Shown in pieces: positions 1 through 5,941 of a stretch of 6,425 bases of DNA. Under the pieces are notes generated by a model. It saw only the letters and a program-made list of their open reading frames with translations. It ran no database searches and had not been told where the DNA came from. A program made the translations under genes and the position numbers. The stretch's first letter is position 1; each line of letters opens with the position of its first letter. This stretch comes from Rhizobium sp. LCM 4573 (GTDB lineage: Bacteria > Pseudomonadota > Alphaproteobacteria > Rhizobiales > Rhizobiaceae): assembly GCF_001854865.1 (NCBI RefSeq), contig NZ_MDDW01000006.1, forward strand, positions 80,275-86,699. The letters are read 5' to 3'.

Positions 1-408
1 CACGTGCTGGCGGTTTCCCGGCTCTACGCGACCCCTCCCTGGGGAAAGACAGATCAAGCAGATTTCTTCAATGCCTGCGCGCTGGTCGAAACCTCGCTGG
101 AGCCCGAGGCCCTGCTCGATGCCTGTCTTTCGATCGAGCGGGACATGAAAAGGGAACGGCTGGAACGATGGGGGCCGCGCACGATCGATATCGACGTTCT
201 GACTTTCGGCAGCCGCGAGCAGAAGACGGAGAAGCTTGAACTGCCGCATCCGCGCATGACGGAGCGGAGCTTCGTGCTGATACCGCTCGCCGATATCGCG
301 CCTGGCCTGAACGTCAAGGGAAAGAGTATCGCCGCATGGCTGGCGAAAGCGGATGTCGCTGGAATCAAGGTAGTCCAGGACAGCGGGGATTGGTGGCGGG
401 CTCCTTGA
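1..408 (+). CDS. folK: 2-amino-4-hydroxy-6-hydroxymethyldihydropteridine pyrophosphokinase (HPPK), 3' part
   Basis: This is the carboxy-terminal 135 residues of HPPK, the cytoplasmic enzyme that transfers pyrophosphate from ATP to 6-hydroxymethyl-7,8-dihydropterin in folate synthesis. The family signature RWGPRTIDIDVL lies at residues 56-67 of the visible part and carries the Arg and the two Asp that bind ATP and magnesium in the family. It is followed by LPHPRM (81-86) with the conserved His. The visible part begins at the segment matching LTVSSFYRTPP of the E. coli enzyme, so about 34 residues, including the pterin-binding amino end, lie off the left edge. The frame is open to base 1, and the GTG at base 4 is internal, not a start. 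In many alphaproteobacteria folK follows folB and folP, so those may lie to the left, but this cannot be seen here. The gene converges on the next one with 16 bases between stops and no clear hairpin terminator. Confidence 0.95.
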   Translation, partial: HVLAVSRLYATPPWGKTDQADFFNACALVETSLEPEALLDACLSIERDMKRERLERWGPRTIDIDVLTFGSREQKTEKLELPHPRMTERSFVLIPLADIAPGLNVKGKSIAAWLAKADVAGIKVVQDSGDWWRAP

Positions 409-424
409 GCGCCGCCGCGCCTTT

Positions 425-976
425 TCAGCGGATCGAACCGACGGCGATCGAATCCATGTCCCGATCGAGCGTAAGGCCGATCACCGGCACCATCTGATCC
501 TCGACCTTCACCGAAATCGTAATGTTCATCTTGTTGTCGCCACGCAGGCTGGCGACCATCGCGCCGTTCAGCTTGGCGCGGTTGATGCCCATCACGACCT
601 TGTCGCCGCTGACGGAGCCGGAAATGATGTCGAGGCCCTTGCCTTCGGCACCATCGAGGAACTTGCCCTGGTAGCCCTTGCCGTTATGGGTGATGACGGC
701 CGACATCGGCTGCTTGAAGACGCCGACGCGGCACGTGCCGTCGAGCTTCATGCCGGTTTCGCCGCCCGGCGCGGGTTCGCCGGTAAGATGGCAGGTGAAT
801 TTGGTGCCCTTGTATTTGCCGGCGACGATCTCGCCCGGTCCCTTCCAGATGCCTGAAACCGATTGGAAGAAGACTTGATCGCGAGAGGCCGCGAGCGCTT
901 CCGGCGCCAGCGCCGACGAGGCTGCGAAGGTCACGGCGGCCAGCCCGCCAAACAGCGAAAAGAAGCGCGAAAACAT
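425..976 (-). CDS. Exported hypothetical protein, 183 aa
   Basis: I do not recognise a named family. The start is placed at the ATG at 976 because a good GAGGAA ribosome site sits 6 bases upstream and a signal peptide follows directly. A longer reading to 1018 would put 14 polar residues ahead of the signal. Residues 1-5 are short and basic, 6-28 hydrophobic, and ALA-A or LAA-S near 27-31 is a plausible signal peptidase I site. There is no lipobox, so a soluble periplasmic protein is expected. The mature part is rich in Gly, Val, Thr and Lys with alternating hydrophobic residues, suggesting a beta-rich fold. It has just two cysteines (62 and 82), which could form a disulfide in the periplasm. 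There are no catalytic motifs that I know. It lies 116 bases after the ycjF stop and probably has its own promoter. The coding call is firm; the function is unknown. Confidence 0.85.
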   Translation of the reverse strand: MFSRFFSLFGGLAAVTFAASSALAPEALAASRDQVFFQSVSGIWKGPGEIVAGKYKGTKFTCHLTGEPAPGGETGMKLDGTCRVGVFKQPMSAVITHNGKGYQGKFLDGAEGKGLDIISGSVSGDKVVMGINRAKLNGAMVASLRGDNKMNITISVKVEDQMVPVIGLTLDRDMDSIAVGSIR

Positions 977-982
977 GGAATT

Positions 983-988
983 TTCCTC
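983..988 (-). promoter_or_regulatory. Ribosome binding site of the exported protein gene
   Basis: On the minus strand this reads GAGGAA, 6 bases before the ATG at 976. It decides the start: the upstream in-frame start at 1018 has no comparable site and would displace the signal peptide from the amino end. Confidence 0.7.
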
Positions 989-1030
989 GGGCAAAGCAGC
1001 AACCTGAACTCGTCGCAACCTACGCTCGGA

Positions 1031-1038
1031 ATGGTTAA
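1031..1038 (-). promoter_or_regulatory. CtrA half-site-like motif TTAACCAT
   Basis: On the minus strand this reads TTAACCAT, the 8-base half-site described for the alphaproteobacterial cell-cycle regulator CtrA. It lies 55 bases before the ATG of the exported protein gene. The second TTAA arm expected 7 bases away in a full TTAA-N7-TTAA site is missing, so this is a half-site at best and may be chance. I saw no convincing -35/-10 pair beside it. Confidence 0.25.
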
Positions 1039-1092
1039 CGAGTGGTATCTGTGCCCTGTTTCGGGATTGCTTAATTAGCGTTCGGACGCCAA

Positions 1093-2163
1093 TCAGGTTT
1101 CTCGCCGCGTACCCGCTGCCGTGATGTCGGAGATGAAATCGCCGATGCCCGGTCGTTTGAGCGCGCGGAAAGGCAGAGGGCGGCAGAGATCCATGGCGGC
1201 GATACCGATTCTGGCCGTCAGCAGCCCGTTTATCACGCCTTCGCCGAGACGGGTAGAGAGTTTCGAGGCGAGTCCCTGGCCGAGAACCTGCTGGGCGAGG
1301 CCGTCGCCCACGGCGATCGAACCGGTGACCGCGAGATGGGCGATCACGTCACGCATCAGCCGCAGGAGGCCGAGCGTGCCGGGCCTGCCTCCATAGAGTT
1401 CGGCCATGGCCCGGACGAGCCGGCTCACCTCGAAAAGCACGAAGGCGAGATCGACGATGGCGCGCGGGCTAACCGCGGTTACGATCGAGACGCGCTTGGA
1501 TGAGCCGAGGATGAGGGCGCGGGCCTTGCGATCGAGCGGCGCGAGCAATTCACGTTCCGCCAGTTCGATGAGCTGCGGCCCGTCGATGATCTCTTCGCTG
1601 GTAGCGTCGAGGGTTGCGCGGCCCTTGGCGGTTTCGGCGCGATGGGAAAGAATCCTGACGAGCTTGGCGGTGACGGCACGGGCCGGCGCCGGCCGCGGAG
1701 CCGTGATGGCTTCTTCCGCCTCTGCCTTCAGCGTCTGCACGGCGGAAAGCCGCATAATCCCGAGAATTTCCCTGCCGACGACGACGACGAGGCCGATCAG
1801 TCCGAGCCCAAGCGCGGCAAGCGCCGCATAGCCGAGCCAGTCGGCGCGCGTGAAGAGATCGCGGACGACCCGGTCCGCCCAAAGGCCGAACGCGAGCGAC
1901 AGGAAGGTTCCGAAGGCCGCCAGCGCGAGATTGGCGAAGGAGAACTTCCGGCGCCGCGGTTCTGCCATCGGGATTGCCTCGGGAGCAAGCTCGGCGGGCG
2001 AGAGAAAAGGATCCTCCTCATCGGGGGTGACGACGACGTCATCGGCGAAACTGCGCGGAGCGCGGCGAAGTGCTTGCGGAGGTTCCCTATATTCCTCTTC
2101 CTCGATCGCGAACGAGGCAGGTCGGCGATTCTGCTGGTCTTTCTGGTTTTCGGGCGGTCTCAT
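1093..2163 (-). CDS. ycjF: YcjF-family inner-membrane protein (TIGR01620, DUF697), 356 aa
   Basis: This is a homologue of E. coli YcjF, a membrane protein always found with the GTPase-like YcjX and linked there to the envelope-stress (Psp and heat-shock) response; its molecular activity is not established. Residues 1-73 are polar and acidic or proline-rich with a basic RRRK block (70-73), typical of a cytoplasmic disordered tail. Two hydrophobic helices follow, about 75-97 and 110-131, separated by a short loop. The rest is a soluble helical region. It contains the DUF697 part at about 220-330, rich in Gly, Ala and Leu around GSIAVGDGLAQQVLGQG (281-297) and ending in the MDLCRPLPF segment (324-332). 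The length is near that of E. coli YcjF. The ATG overlaps the TGA of ycjX by 4 bases (ATGA), so translation is very likely coupled and the two products act together. No clear hairpin terminator follows the stop. Confidence 0.9.
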   Translation of the reverse strand: MRPPENQKDQQNRRPASFAIEEEEYREPPQALRRAPRSFADDVVVTPDEEDPFLSPAELAPEAIPMAEPRRRKFSFANLALAAFGTFLSLAFGLWADRVVRDLFTRADWLGYAALAALGLGLIGLVVVVGREILGIMRLSAVQTLKAEAEEAITAPRPAPARAVTAKLVRILSHRAETAKGRATLDATSEEIIDGPQLIELAERELLAPLDRKARALILGSSKRVSIVTAVSPRAIVDLAFVLFEVSRLVRAMAELYGGRPGTLGLLRLMRDVIAHLAVTGSIAVGDGLAQQVLGQGLASKLSTRLGEGVINGLLTARIGIAAMDLCRPLPFRALKRPGIGDFISDITAAGTRRET

Positions 2164-3629
2164 GCGAGGCGGTCTCCGAACAGGAACTGCATGGCGCGAT
2201 CGAGCCGGATATGGGGAATGGAGAGCTTGAGCCCGCCGCCGGTCTCTTCCAGCGTGGGCGGGCGGAACCGTATCACATTAATATCCGGCAGAGTGGGCGA
2301 CAAGGCTTCCATCTGCTGAAAGAATGCTTCAGGATTTTCCGGCAAGTCACCAGGAAATATGGCTGTTTTCTTATCGCCGTCGAATCGCTCGCCATTGATT
2401 GTTTCTCCCGCCATCGGTGTGCCGACGATGACTGGGAGAAGCTGCCCGCTTTCCTTCACTGTGGCCTCGCGCGTGGCGCGGACAGAGGCGATCGCCATCA
2501 CGTCGATATCCGCGCCCGACATGCCGATGCGCTCGATCGCTCGATCCACCATCCGCGCCGCGATCCGTTCCAGGCGGTCGTGGCTCTCATGGTGGAGGTG
2601 ATCGGCCTTGGTGGCGGCAACGAGTACCTTGTCGATACGCCGGCCGAGCAGGGAAGATATGAGGCTGTTGTGACCGGAACGAAAGCAGGCAAGCACATCG
2701 GTGAGCGCACGCTCCAGATCCTGCACGGCTTCCGTACCGCGATTGATCGCCTGCAGGGCGTCCACCAGCACGATCTGCCGGTCGAGCCGCGCGAAGTGTT
2801 CGCGGAAGAAGGGTTTCACCACCACCGACTTATAAGCGTCGTAACGCCGTTCCATCATGGCGCGAAGCGATCCCTTCGGCGCGCGGGTCTGCGGAATATT
2901 CGGCAAGGGAGCGAAGGTGAGCGCCGGAGATCCTTCGAGATCGCCCGGCATCAGAAAGCGGCCGGGCGGAAGCGTCGAAAGCGAGCGCTCGTCCGCCTTG
3001 CAGGCCCGAAGATAGGCGGTGAACGCTTCGGCCAGGCGTTTCGCGGTCATTTCATCGGCCGGTGCATCCATTTCGATGCTGCCCGTGAGGGACAGCCATT
3101 CACGCGACAATTCCTCGCGTATGCCGGTTTTGGCGAGATTTACGGTGTTCTCGCTGAAGGTCGAGTAATCCTGCCCGAGGAGCGGCAGGTCGAGCAGCCA
3201 TTCGCCCGGATAATCGACGATATCGATGGAAAGCCGGCCACGCGAGAACATCCGGCTCCAGCCGCTGGCGCTCTCGTAATCCAGAGTTATGCGCAATTCC
3301 GATATCGCACGGGTCGAATCCGGCCATACCCGATCGCGTACCAGTGCCTGGATGTGGTCCTCATATTGGAAGCGAGGGATAGCGTCGTCGGGCTGGGGTT
3401 CGAGCCTGACCGCCGAAACGCGTCCGGAACGCATGGCCTCGAACAGCGGCAAGCGCCCGCCGTTGAGGAGATTGTGGACCAGCGAGGAGATGAATACGGT
3501 TTTTCCGGCCCGCGAAAGGCCGGTAACGCCGAGCCTCACCGTCGGATTAACAAGGCCGGTGGCGCGGTCTGCGAGATTGTCGAGGGCAATCCGCGCATCG
3601 TCGGTGAAGCTTGTGAGAGAAGGCGGCAA
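2160..3629 (-). CDS. ycjX: YcjX-family P-loop NTPase (GTPase-like stress protein), 489 aa
   Basis: This is a homologue of E. coli YcjX (DUF463 family), a cytoplasmic nucleotide hydrolase that accompanies YcjF and is induced by envelope stress in enterobacteria. What can be seen: Walker A GLSRAGKT at residues 37-44, within the family block VTGLSRAGKT; a G3-like DYPGEW at 139-144; and TKAD at 340-343, which matches the guanine-specifying N/TKxD motif. This supports GTP as the substrate. An ASVRATRE stretch (381-388) sits where the last G motif would fall. Full family length. The start is a TTG at 3629: an upstream in-frame TAA at 3659-3657 leaves no ATG or GTG between, and GGGA lies 7 bases ahead of the TTG. 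The protein then opens MPPSLTSFTDDARIALDNLA, which agrees with the rhizobial family as I recall it. It overlaps ycjF by 4 bases. It lies 86 bases after sixA on the same strand and may be transcribed from its own promoter or from sixA. Confidence 0.93.
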   Translation of the reverse strand: MPPSLTSFTDDARIALDNLADRATGLVNPTVRLGVTGLSRAGKTVFISSLVHNLLNGGRLPLFEAMRSGRVSAVRLEPQPDDAIPRFQYEDHIQALVRDRVWPDSTRAISELRITLDYESASGWSRMFSRGRLSIDIVDYPGEWLLDLPLLGQDYSTFSENTVNLAKTGIREELSREWLSLTGSIEMDAPADEMTAKRLAEAFTAYLRACKADERSLSTLPPGRFLMPGDLEGSPALTFAPLPNIPQTRAPKGSLRAMMERRYDAYKSVVVKPFFREHFARLDRQIVLVDALQAINRGTEAVQDLERALTDVLACFRSGHNSLISSLLGRRIDKVLVAATKADHLHHESHDRLERIAARMVDRAIERIGMSGADIDVMAIASVRATREATVKESGQLLPVIVGTPMAGETINGERFDGDKKTAIFPGDLPENPEAFFQQMEALSPTLPDINVIRFRPPTLEETGGGLKLSIPHIRLDRAMQFLFGDRLA

Positions 3630-3657
3630 GGCGTCATCCCGGATGAAATTTCGATCT

Positions 3658-3685
3658 TATATAGTCTGCGATACCGCGCATGCAA
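3658..3685 (-). promoter_or_regulatory. Possible ycjX promoter
   Basis: On the minus strand TTGCAT (3685-3680) and TATATA (3663-3658) are separated by 16 bases. The -10 is good and the -35 matches only three of six consensus bases. It would put a transcript start about 20-25 bases before the TTG start of ycjX, which fits the 86-base gap after sixA. No sigma-54 (GG-N10-GC type) or heat-shock promoter was evident by eye. Confidence 0.25.
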
Positions 3686-3715
3686 AGGAGTGTGTGGTTG
3701 CCGCGGCTGCAACCG

Positions 3716-4225
3716 TCAGGCGGTGATGAAATCCGTGATGACCCAGCCGGTCTCCGCGCCGGATGTCACACCCCGGTGGTCGATCACCGCAAGGCCGGCG
3801 GTCGGGAAGCCGCCGGGGATCGCGGCGACCATGTGATCGGCGCCAACCAGCGCTTCCAGCGCTTCCTCGATCGTCGGGTTATGGCCGACGAGCATGACGG
3901 ACTGTTTTTCCTCCTGCGCCGCGAGCAGGGCGAGATAGGTGGCGAGTGGCGCGTTGTAGAGTTCGTCCACGAAGACCATCTCCAGCGTTTCGTCCATTGC
4001 CCGCCGTATGGCATCGGCCGTCTGCCGGCAGCGCACAGCCGTGGAGCAGATGACGATATCGGGACGATAGTTCCTGTCGGCCGCTATATCCGCAACGATT
4101 TCCGCCTCCACATAGCCCTGATCGTCGAGCGTGCGGTCGAAATCCCGCTCGTCCGGCTTGGCCCAGCCGGACTTGGCGTGCCTTAGGAGATAGATACGGA
4201 AAGGTGGAGGATCGATGGTGAGCAT
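3716..4225 (-). CDS. sixA: SixA-type histidine phosphatase family protein, 169 aa
   Basis: This is a short cytoplasmic member of the histidine phosphatase (phosphoglycerate mutase-like) superfamily, COG2062. The E. coli member SixA removes phosphate from histidine on phosphotransfer proteins (ArcB, and the nitrogen-PTS protein NPr). Seen: LLRHAKSGW at residues 13-21 with catalytic Arg15 and His16; STAVRCRQTA at 61-70 with the second Arg (65); DELYNA at 87-92 with a candidate acid, Glu88; and VGHNP at 113-117 with the second His (115). All core residues are present and the length fits SixA rather than the longer mutases. The ATG at 4225 is the only usual start before the RHAK motif in this frame, although the sequence ahead of it is a poor ribosome site. 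There is no signal peptide. It is divergent from dksA and upstream of ycjX on the same strand. The substrate in this organism is not shown by the sequence. Confidence 0.88.
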   Translation of the reverse strand: MLTIDPPPFRIYLLRHAKSGWAKPDERDFDRTLDDQGYVEAEIVADIAADRNYRPDIVICSTAVRCRQTADAIRRAMDETLEMVFVDELYNAPLATYLALLAAQEEKQSVMLVGHNPTIEEALEALVGADHMVAAIPGGFPTAGLAVIDHRGVTSGAETGWVITDFITA

Positions 4226-4254
4226 GCCGGGGCCGCAACTCCGTTTGAACGACT

Positions 4255-4283
4255 GCGTAGCTCCGCAAGGGGATGTTCGTCAA
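4255..4283 (-). promoter_or_regulatory. Putative sixA promoter
   Basis: On the minus strand TTGACG (4283-4278) is followed after exactly 17 bases by CTACGC (4260-4255). The -35 is close to the housekeeping consensus and the -10 is a moderate match to the CTATAT-like form common in Rhizobiales. Transcription would begin near 4248, giving a leader of about 23 bases. Confidence 0.4.
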
Positions 4284-4430
4284 CCGCCACTCGGGCTGCG
4301 CTGGCCCATAGCACAAGCGCGTGAGGTGCGGTCCGGTTGCTCGGCCGATACGGAATAAAAGCTTAAATAATAGTCGCTTAGCCCATTTTTATGACAGTTT
4401 TAAATAATCTCTTGTTTCGAGTTGTAAGGC

Positions 4431-4460
4431 TTGAACGGGGATAGCCGAATAGGATATAGA
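4431..4460 (+). promoter_or_regulatory. Putative dksA promoter
   Basis: TTGAAC (4431-4436, within CTTGAAC) and TATAGA (4455-4460) are 18 bases apart; shifting the -10 to GATATA (4453-4458) gives 16. It sits at the downstream end of an AT-rich stretch (about 4357-4412) in an otherwise GC-rich window, as expected of a promoter region. The leader to the TTG start would be about 27 bases. Confidence 0.4.
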
Positions 4461-4481
4461 GCGCGCCAAGAGATGTTCTTC

Positions 4482-4487
4482 GGGAGA
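4482..4487 (+). promoter_or_regulatory. Ribosome binding site of dksA
   Basis: GGGAGA lies 6 bases before the TTG at 4494 and decides the start. The in-frame ATG at 4473 has only a weak AAGAG ahead of it, and starting there would add seven residues not typical of rhizobial DksA, which opens with MSEKIDLSNY. Confidence 0.6.
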
Positions 4488-4493
4488 ATCGCG

Positions 4494-4913
4494 TTGAGTG
4501 AGAAGATCGATCTTAGCAATTATGTGCTCTCGGAAGACGACGAGTTCATGAATGCAAAACAGAGAGCCTATTTCCGGGCGAAGCTGATCGCTTGGAAGAA
4601 TGACATCCTGAGAGAAGCGCGCGAAACGCTGGGCCATCTGGCGGAAGAAAGCGCAAATCACCCTGATCTCGCCGACAGGGCCTCCTCCGAAACCGACAGA
4701 GCCATTGAACTTCGCGCCCGCGACCGCCAGCGCAAGCTGATCGCCAAGATCGATGCCGCCCTCCAGCGGATCGATGACGGCACATACGGTTACTGCGAGG
4801 AAACCGGCGAACCTATCGGATTGAAGCGGCTGGATGCCCGTCCGATCGCCACGCTTTCTATAGAGGCTCAGGAGCGCCATGAGCGCCGCGAAAAGGTCTA
4901 TCGCGACGAATAA
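4494..4913 (+). CDS. dksA: RNA polymerase-binding transcription factor DksA, 139 aa, one-cysteine type
   Basis: DksA enters the secondary channel of RNA polymerase and, with ppGpp, resets transcription during starvation. The start is the TTG at 4494, with GGGAGA 6 bases upstream. Residues 25-95 form the long charged coiled coil. Its tip keeps the DxxDxA motif (Asp58, Asp61, Ala63) that in E. coli (D71, D74, A76) is needed for activity. The globular part holds the DksA/TraR block GYCEETGEPIGLKRLDARP (99-117). Of the four zinc cysteines of E. coli DksA only Cys101 remains: the second is Thr104, and the carboxy-terminal pair is replaced in SIEAQE (122-127). The protein therefore probably folds without zinc, as reported for other cysteine-poor DksA proteins. 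It ends in a basic and acidic helix. It is 12 residues shorter than E. coli DksA, missing amino-terminal sequence. Monocistronic: own promoter, and a strong terminator 26 bases after the stop. Confidence 0.95.
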   Translation: MSEKIDLSNYVLSEDDEFMNAKQRAYFRAKLIAWKNDILREARETLGHLAEESANHPDLADRASSETDRAIELRARDRQRKLIAKIDAALQRIDDGTYGYCEETGEPIGLKRLDARPIATLSIEAQERHERREKVYRDE

Positions 4914-4939
4914 ATCGCCGCTGGGACCGGAAACGAACT

Positions 4940-4967
4940 AAAAAGGCACGGGAAACCGTGCCTTTTT
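4940..4967. terminator. Bidirectional intrinsic terminator between dksA and fliO
   Basis: A perfect stem GGCACGG/CCGTGCC (4945-4951 with 4956-4962) closes a GAAA tetraloop. Five A on the left and five T on the right extend the pairing to 12 base pairs. The T run serves dksA on the plus strand, and the A run becomes a U run for fliO on the minus strand. It lies 26 bases past the dksA stop and 41 bases past the fliO stop, so it can end both convergent transcripts. Confidence 0.9.
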
Positions 4968-5008
4968 CATGAGCGGAACAAAGGCGACATCGAAGCGGCG
5001 CTGCGCGC

Positions 5009-5896
5009 TCACTTGTCGCGCGTGACCGACATTTCACCGAAAATGCGTGCGACCTCGGCCTGAAGCGTGGGTTCGGGCGTCGCGCCGGTGACTGGGGGTA
5101 CGGCCGGATTGCGTGGCGGCGGCGCCCGGTTGTCTCCAGAAGCCGCGGCCTGCCGTGCGGCGAGATTGCTGGCCATTTCTTCTTCCAGAATACGTTCGAA
5201 GTCGCTGCCCAAGACTTTTCCCGCGTCGGGCTGGACCGCCTGCACGGGCGCAGCGCGAACAGGCTCGGTCGCGCCGCCGAATACACGGCCGCGTGCCGCC
5301 TCCAGCATGTCCTCCGCCTGATTGACGCCGGGGGCGGGCCGGGAAATCTGGTGCGGCGTTTCGTCCGGAGCCTGCAGGACCGGTTCCTGCCGCGGCCGGG
5401 CAGGGGTTGCTTCCGGCTCGGGAGTAACGGCACGTGCGGCGACCATGGACGTCGGGCCGGCGGCCGCGAGGCGTTGCTCGGGCGTGGCGGTCAGATGGGG
5501 CTCGGCTGCCGCGGTCCGCGGTTCCGGCACGGGGCGGGATTTGGCGGCAACGGGTGCCTCCGCCGGGACTGGCGCAATCTGAGCCGGCATGGTCCGAGGC
5601 GGTCCTGCCGGAGCGATTCTGCTTTCGATGACGATATCCGTGGGACCGCCGATCATGATGAGATGTTCGACGTCGTCGCGGCGCACGAGCACCAGCCGCC
5701 GGCGCGTATCGACGGCGGCGGCGTCGAGCACCTGCAATCGGGGTTGCCTGTTCTTGCCGCCGCGCACGAAAGGCGAGGGGCCGCTGCGGCCCCTGAGCAG
5801 CCAGAGGACGGCGATCAGGCAGAGAAGGCCGACGGCCACCCCCAGGATCGCGATCACGAAGCGGCTGCCATAGGCGCCCATCAGTTCTTCGACCAT
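5009..5896 (-). CDS. fliO: FliO-domain membrane protein with long low-complexity tail, 295 aa
   Basis: FliO is a single-pass inner-membrane protein that helps assemble the FliP pore of the flagellar export gate. The start is set at the ATG at 5896, with AAGGAGA 7 bases upstream; a GTG at 5959 would add 21 residues across a hairpin and lacks a spaced ribosome site. Residues 13-35 are one strong membrane helix, followed by a basic stretch. The FliO-like domain covers 53-94, with LDAAAVDTRRRLVLVRRDDVE and then IMIGGPTDIVIES (80-92). Residues 96-190 are rich in Pro, Ala and Glu and probably disordered. The end holds two predicted helical patches, around DFERILEEEMASNLA (232-246) and LQAEVARIFGEMSV (278-291). 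It is more than twice the length of E. coli FliO (about 120 aa). No other flagellar gene is in the window, so a flagellar role is inferred from the domain only. It is divergent from cckA and convergent with dksA. Confidence 0.75.
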   Translation of the reverse strand: MVEELMGAYGSRFVIAILGVAVGLLCLIAVLWLLRGRSGPSPFVRGGKNRQPRLQVLDAAAVDTRRRLVLVRRDDVEHLIMIGGPTDIVIESRIAPAGPPRTMPAQIAPVPAEAPVAAKSRPVPEPRTAAAEPHLTATPEQRLAAAGPTSMVAARAVTPEPEATPARPRQEPVLQAPDETPHQISRPAPGVNQAEDMLEAARGRVFGGATEPVRAAPVQAVQPDAGKVLGSDFERILEEEMASNLAARQAAASGDNRAPPPRNPAVPPVTGATPEPTLQAEVARIFGEMSVTRDK

Positions 5897-5903
5897 TTTC
5901 GGT

Positions 5904-5910
5904 TCTCCTT
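5904..5910 (-). promoter_or_regulatory. Ribosome binding site of the fliO-like gene
   Basis: On the minus strand this reads AAGGAGA, 7 bases before the ATG at 5896. It is the best Shine-Dalgarno site in the window and supports the shorter start over the GTG at 5959. Confidence 0.75.
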
Positions 5911-5915
5911 CGAAC

Positions 5916-5941
5916 TGCCCCGGGGGACTACTACCGGGGCA
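5916..5941 (-). repeat. Inverted repeat (hairpin) in the fliO leader
   Basis: TGCCCCGG (5916-5923) pairs perfectly with CCGGGGCA (5934-5941) around a 10-base loop. On the fliO transcript the stem ends 5 bases before the ribosome site. A run of seven T (5950-5956) lies 8 bases beyond the stem on the plus strand, too far off for a standard plus-strand terminator. It could be a leader structure or a protein-binding palindrome. Confidence 0.55.

Noticed and set aside
977..1018. Upstream start for the exported protein gene (14 more residues)
   Set aside because: It would place a polar stretch before the signal peptide, and the ATG at 976 has a good GAGGAA site.
1073..1092. Small inverted repeat after the ycjF stop, considered as a terminator
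   Set aside because: The stem is only 4-5 base pairs (GCGT/ACGC) and no U run follows on the minus strand.
1642..2319. Plus-strand open frame (225 codons) opposite ycjF
   Set aside because: The composition, rich in Arg, Gly and Glu, is that of a GC-rich antisense frame. The opposite strand encodes a protein with two membrane helices and the ATGA coupling to ycjX.
2070..3836. Long plus-strand open frame (588 codons) opposite ycjX and the 5' part of ycjF
   Set aside because: It is the antisense shadow of the ycjX coding sequence, which has Walker A, DYPGEW and TKAD motifs. The plus-strand product is low in order and rich in Arg, Gly and His with no family signature.
4389..4880. Minus-strand open frame (163 codons) opposite dksA
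   Set aside because: Shadow of dksA; the plus strand matches DksA over its whole length.
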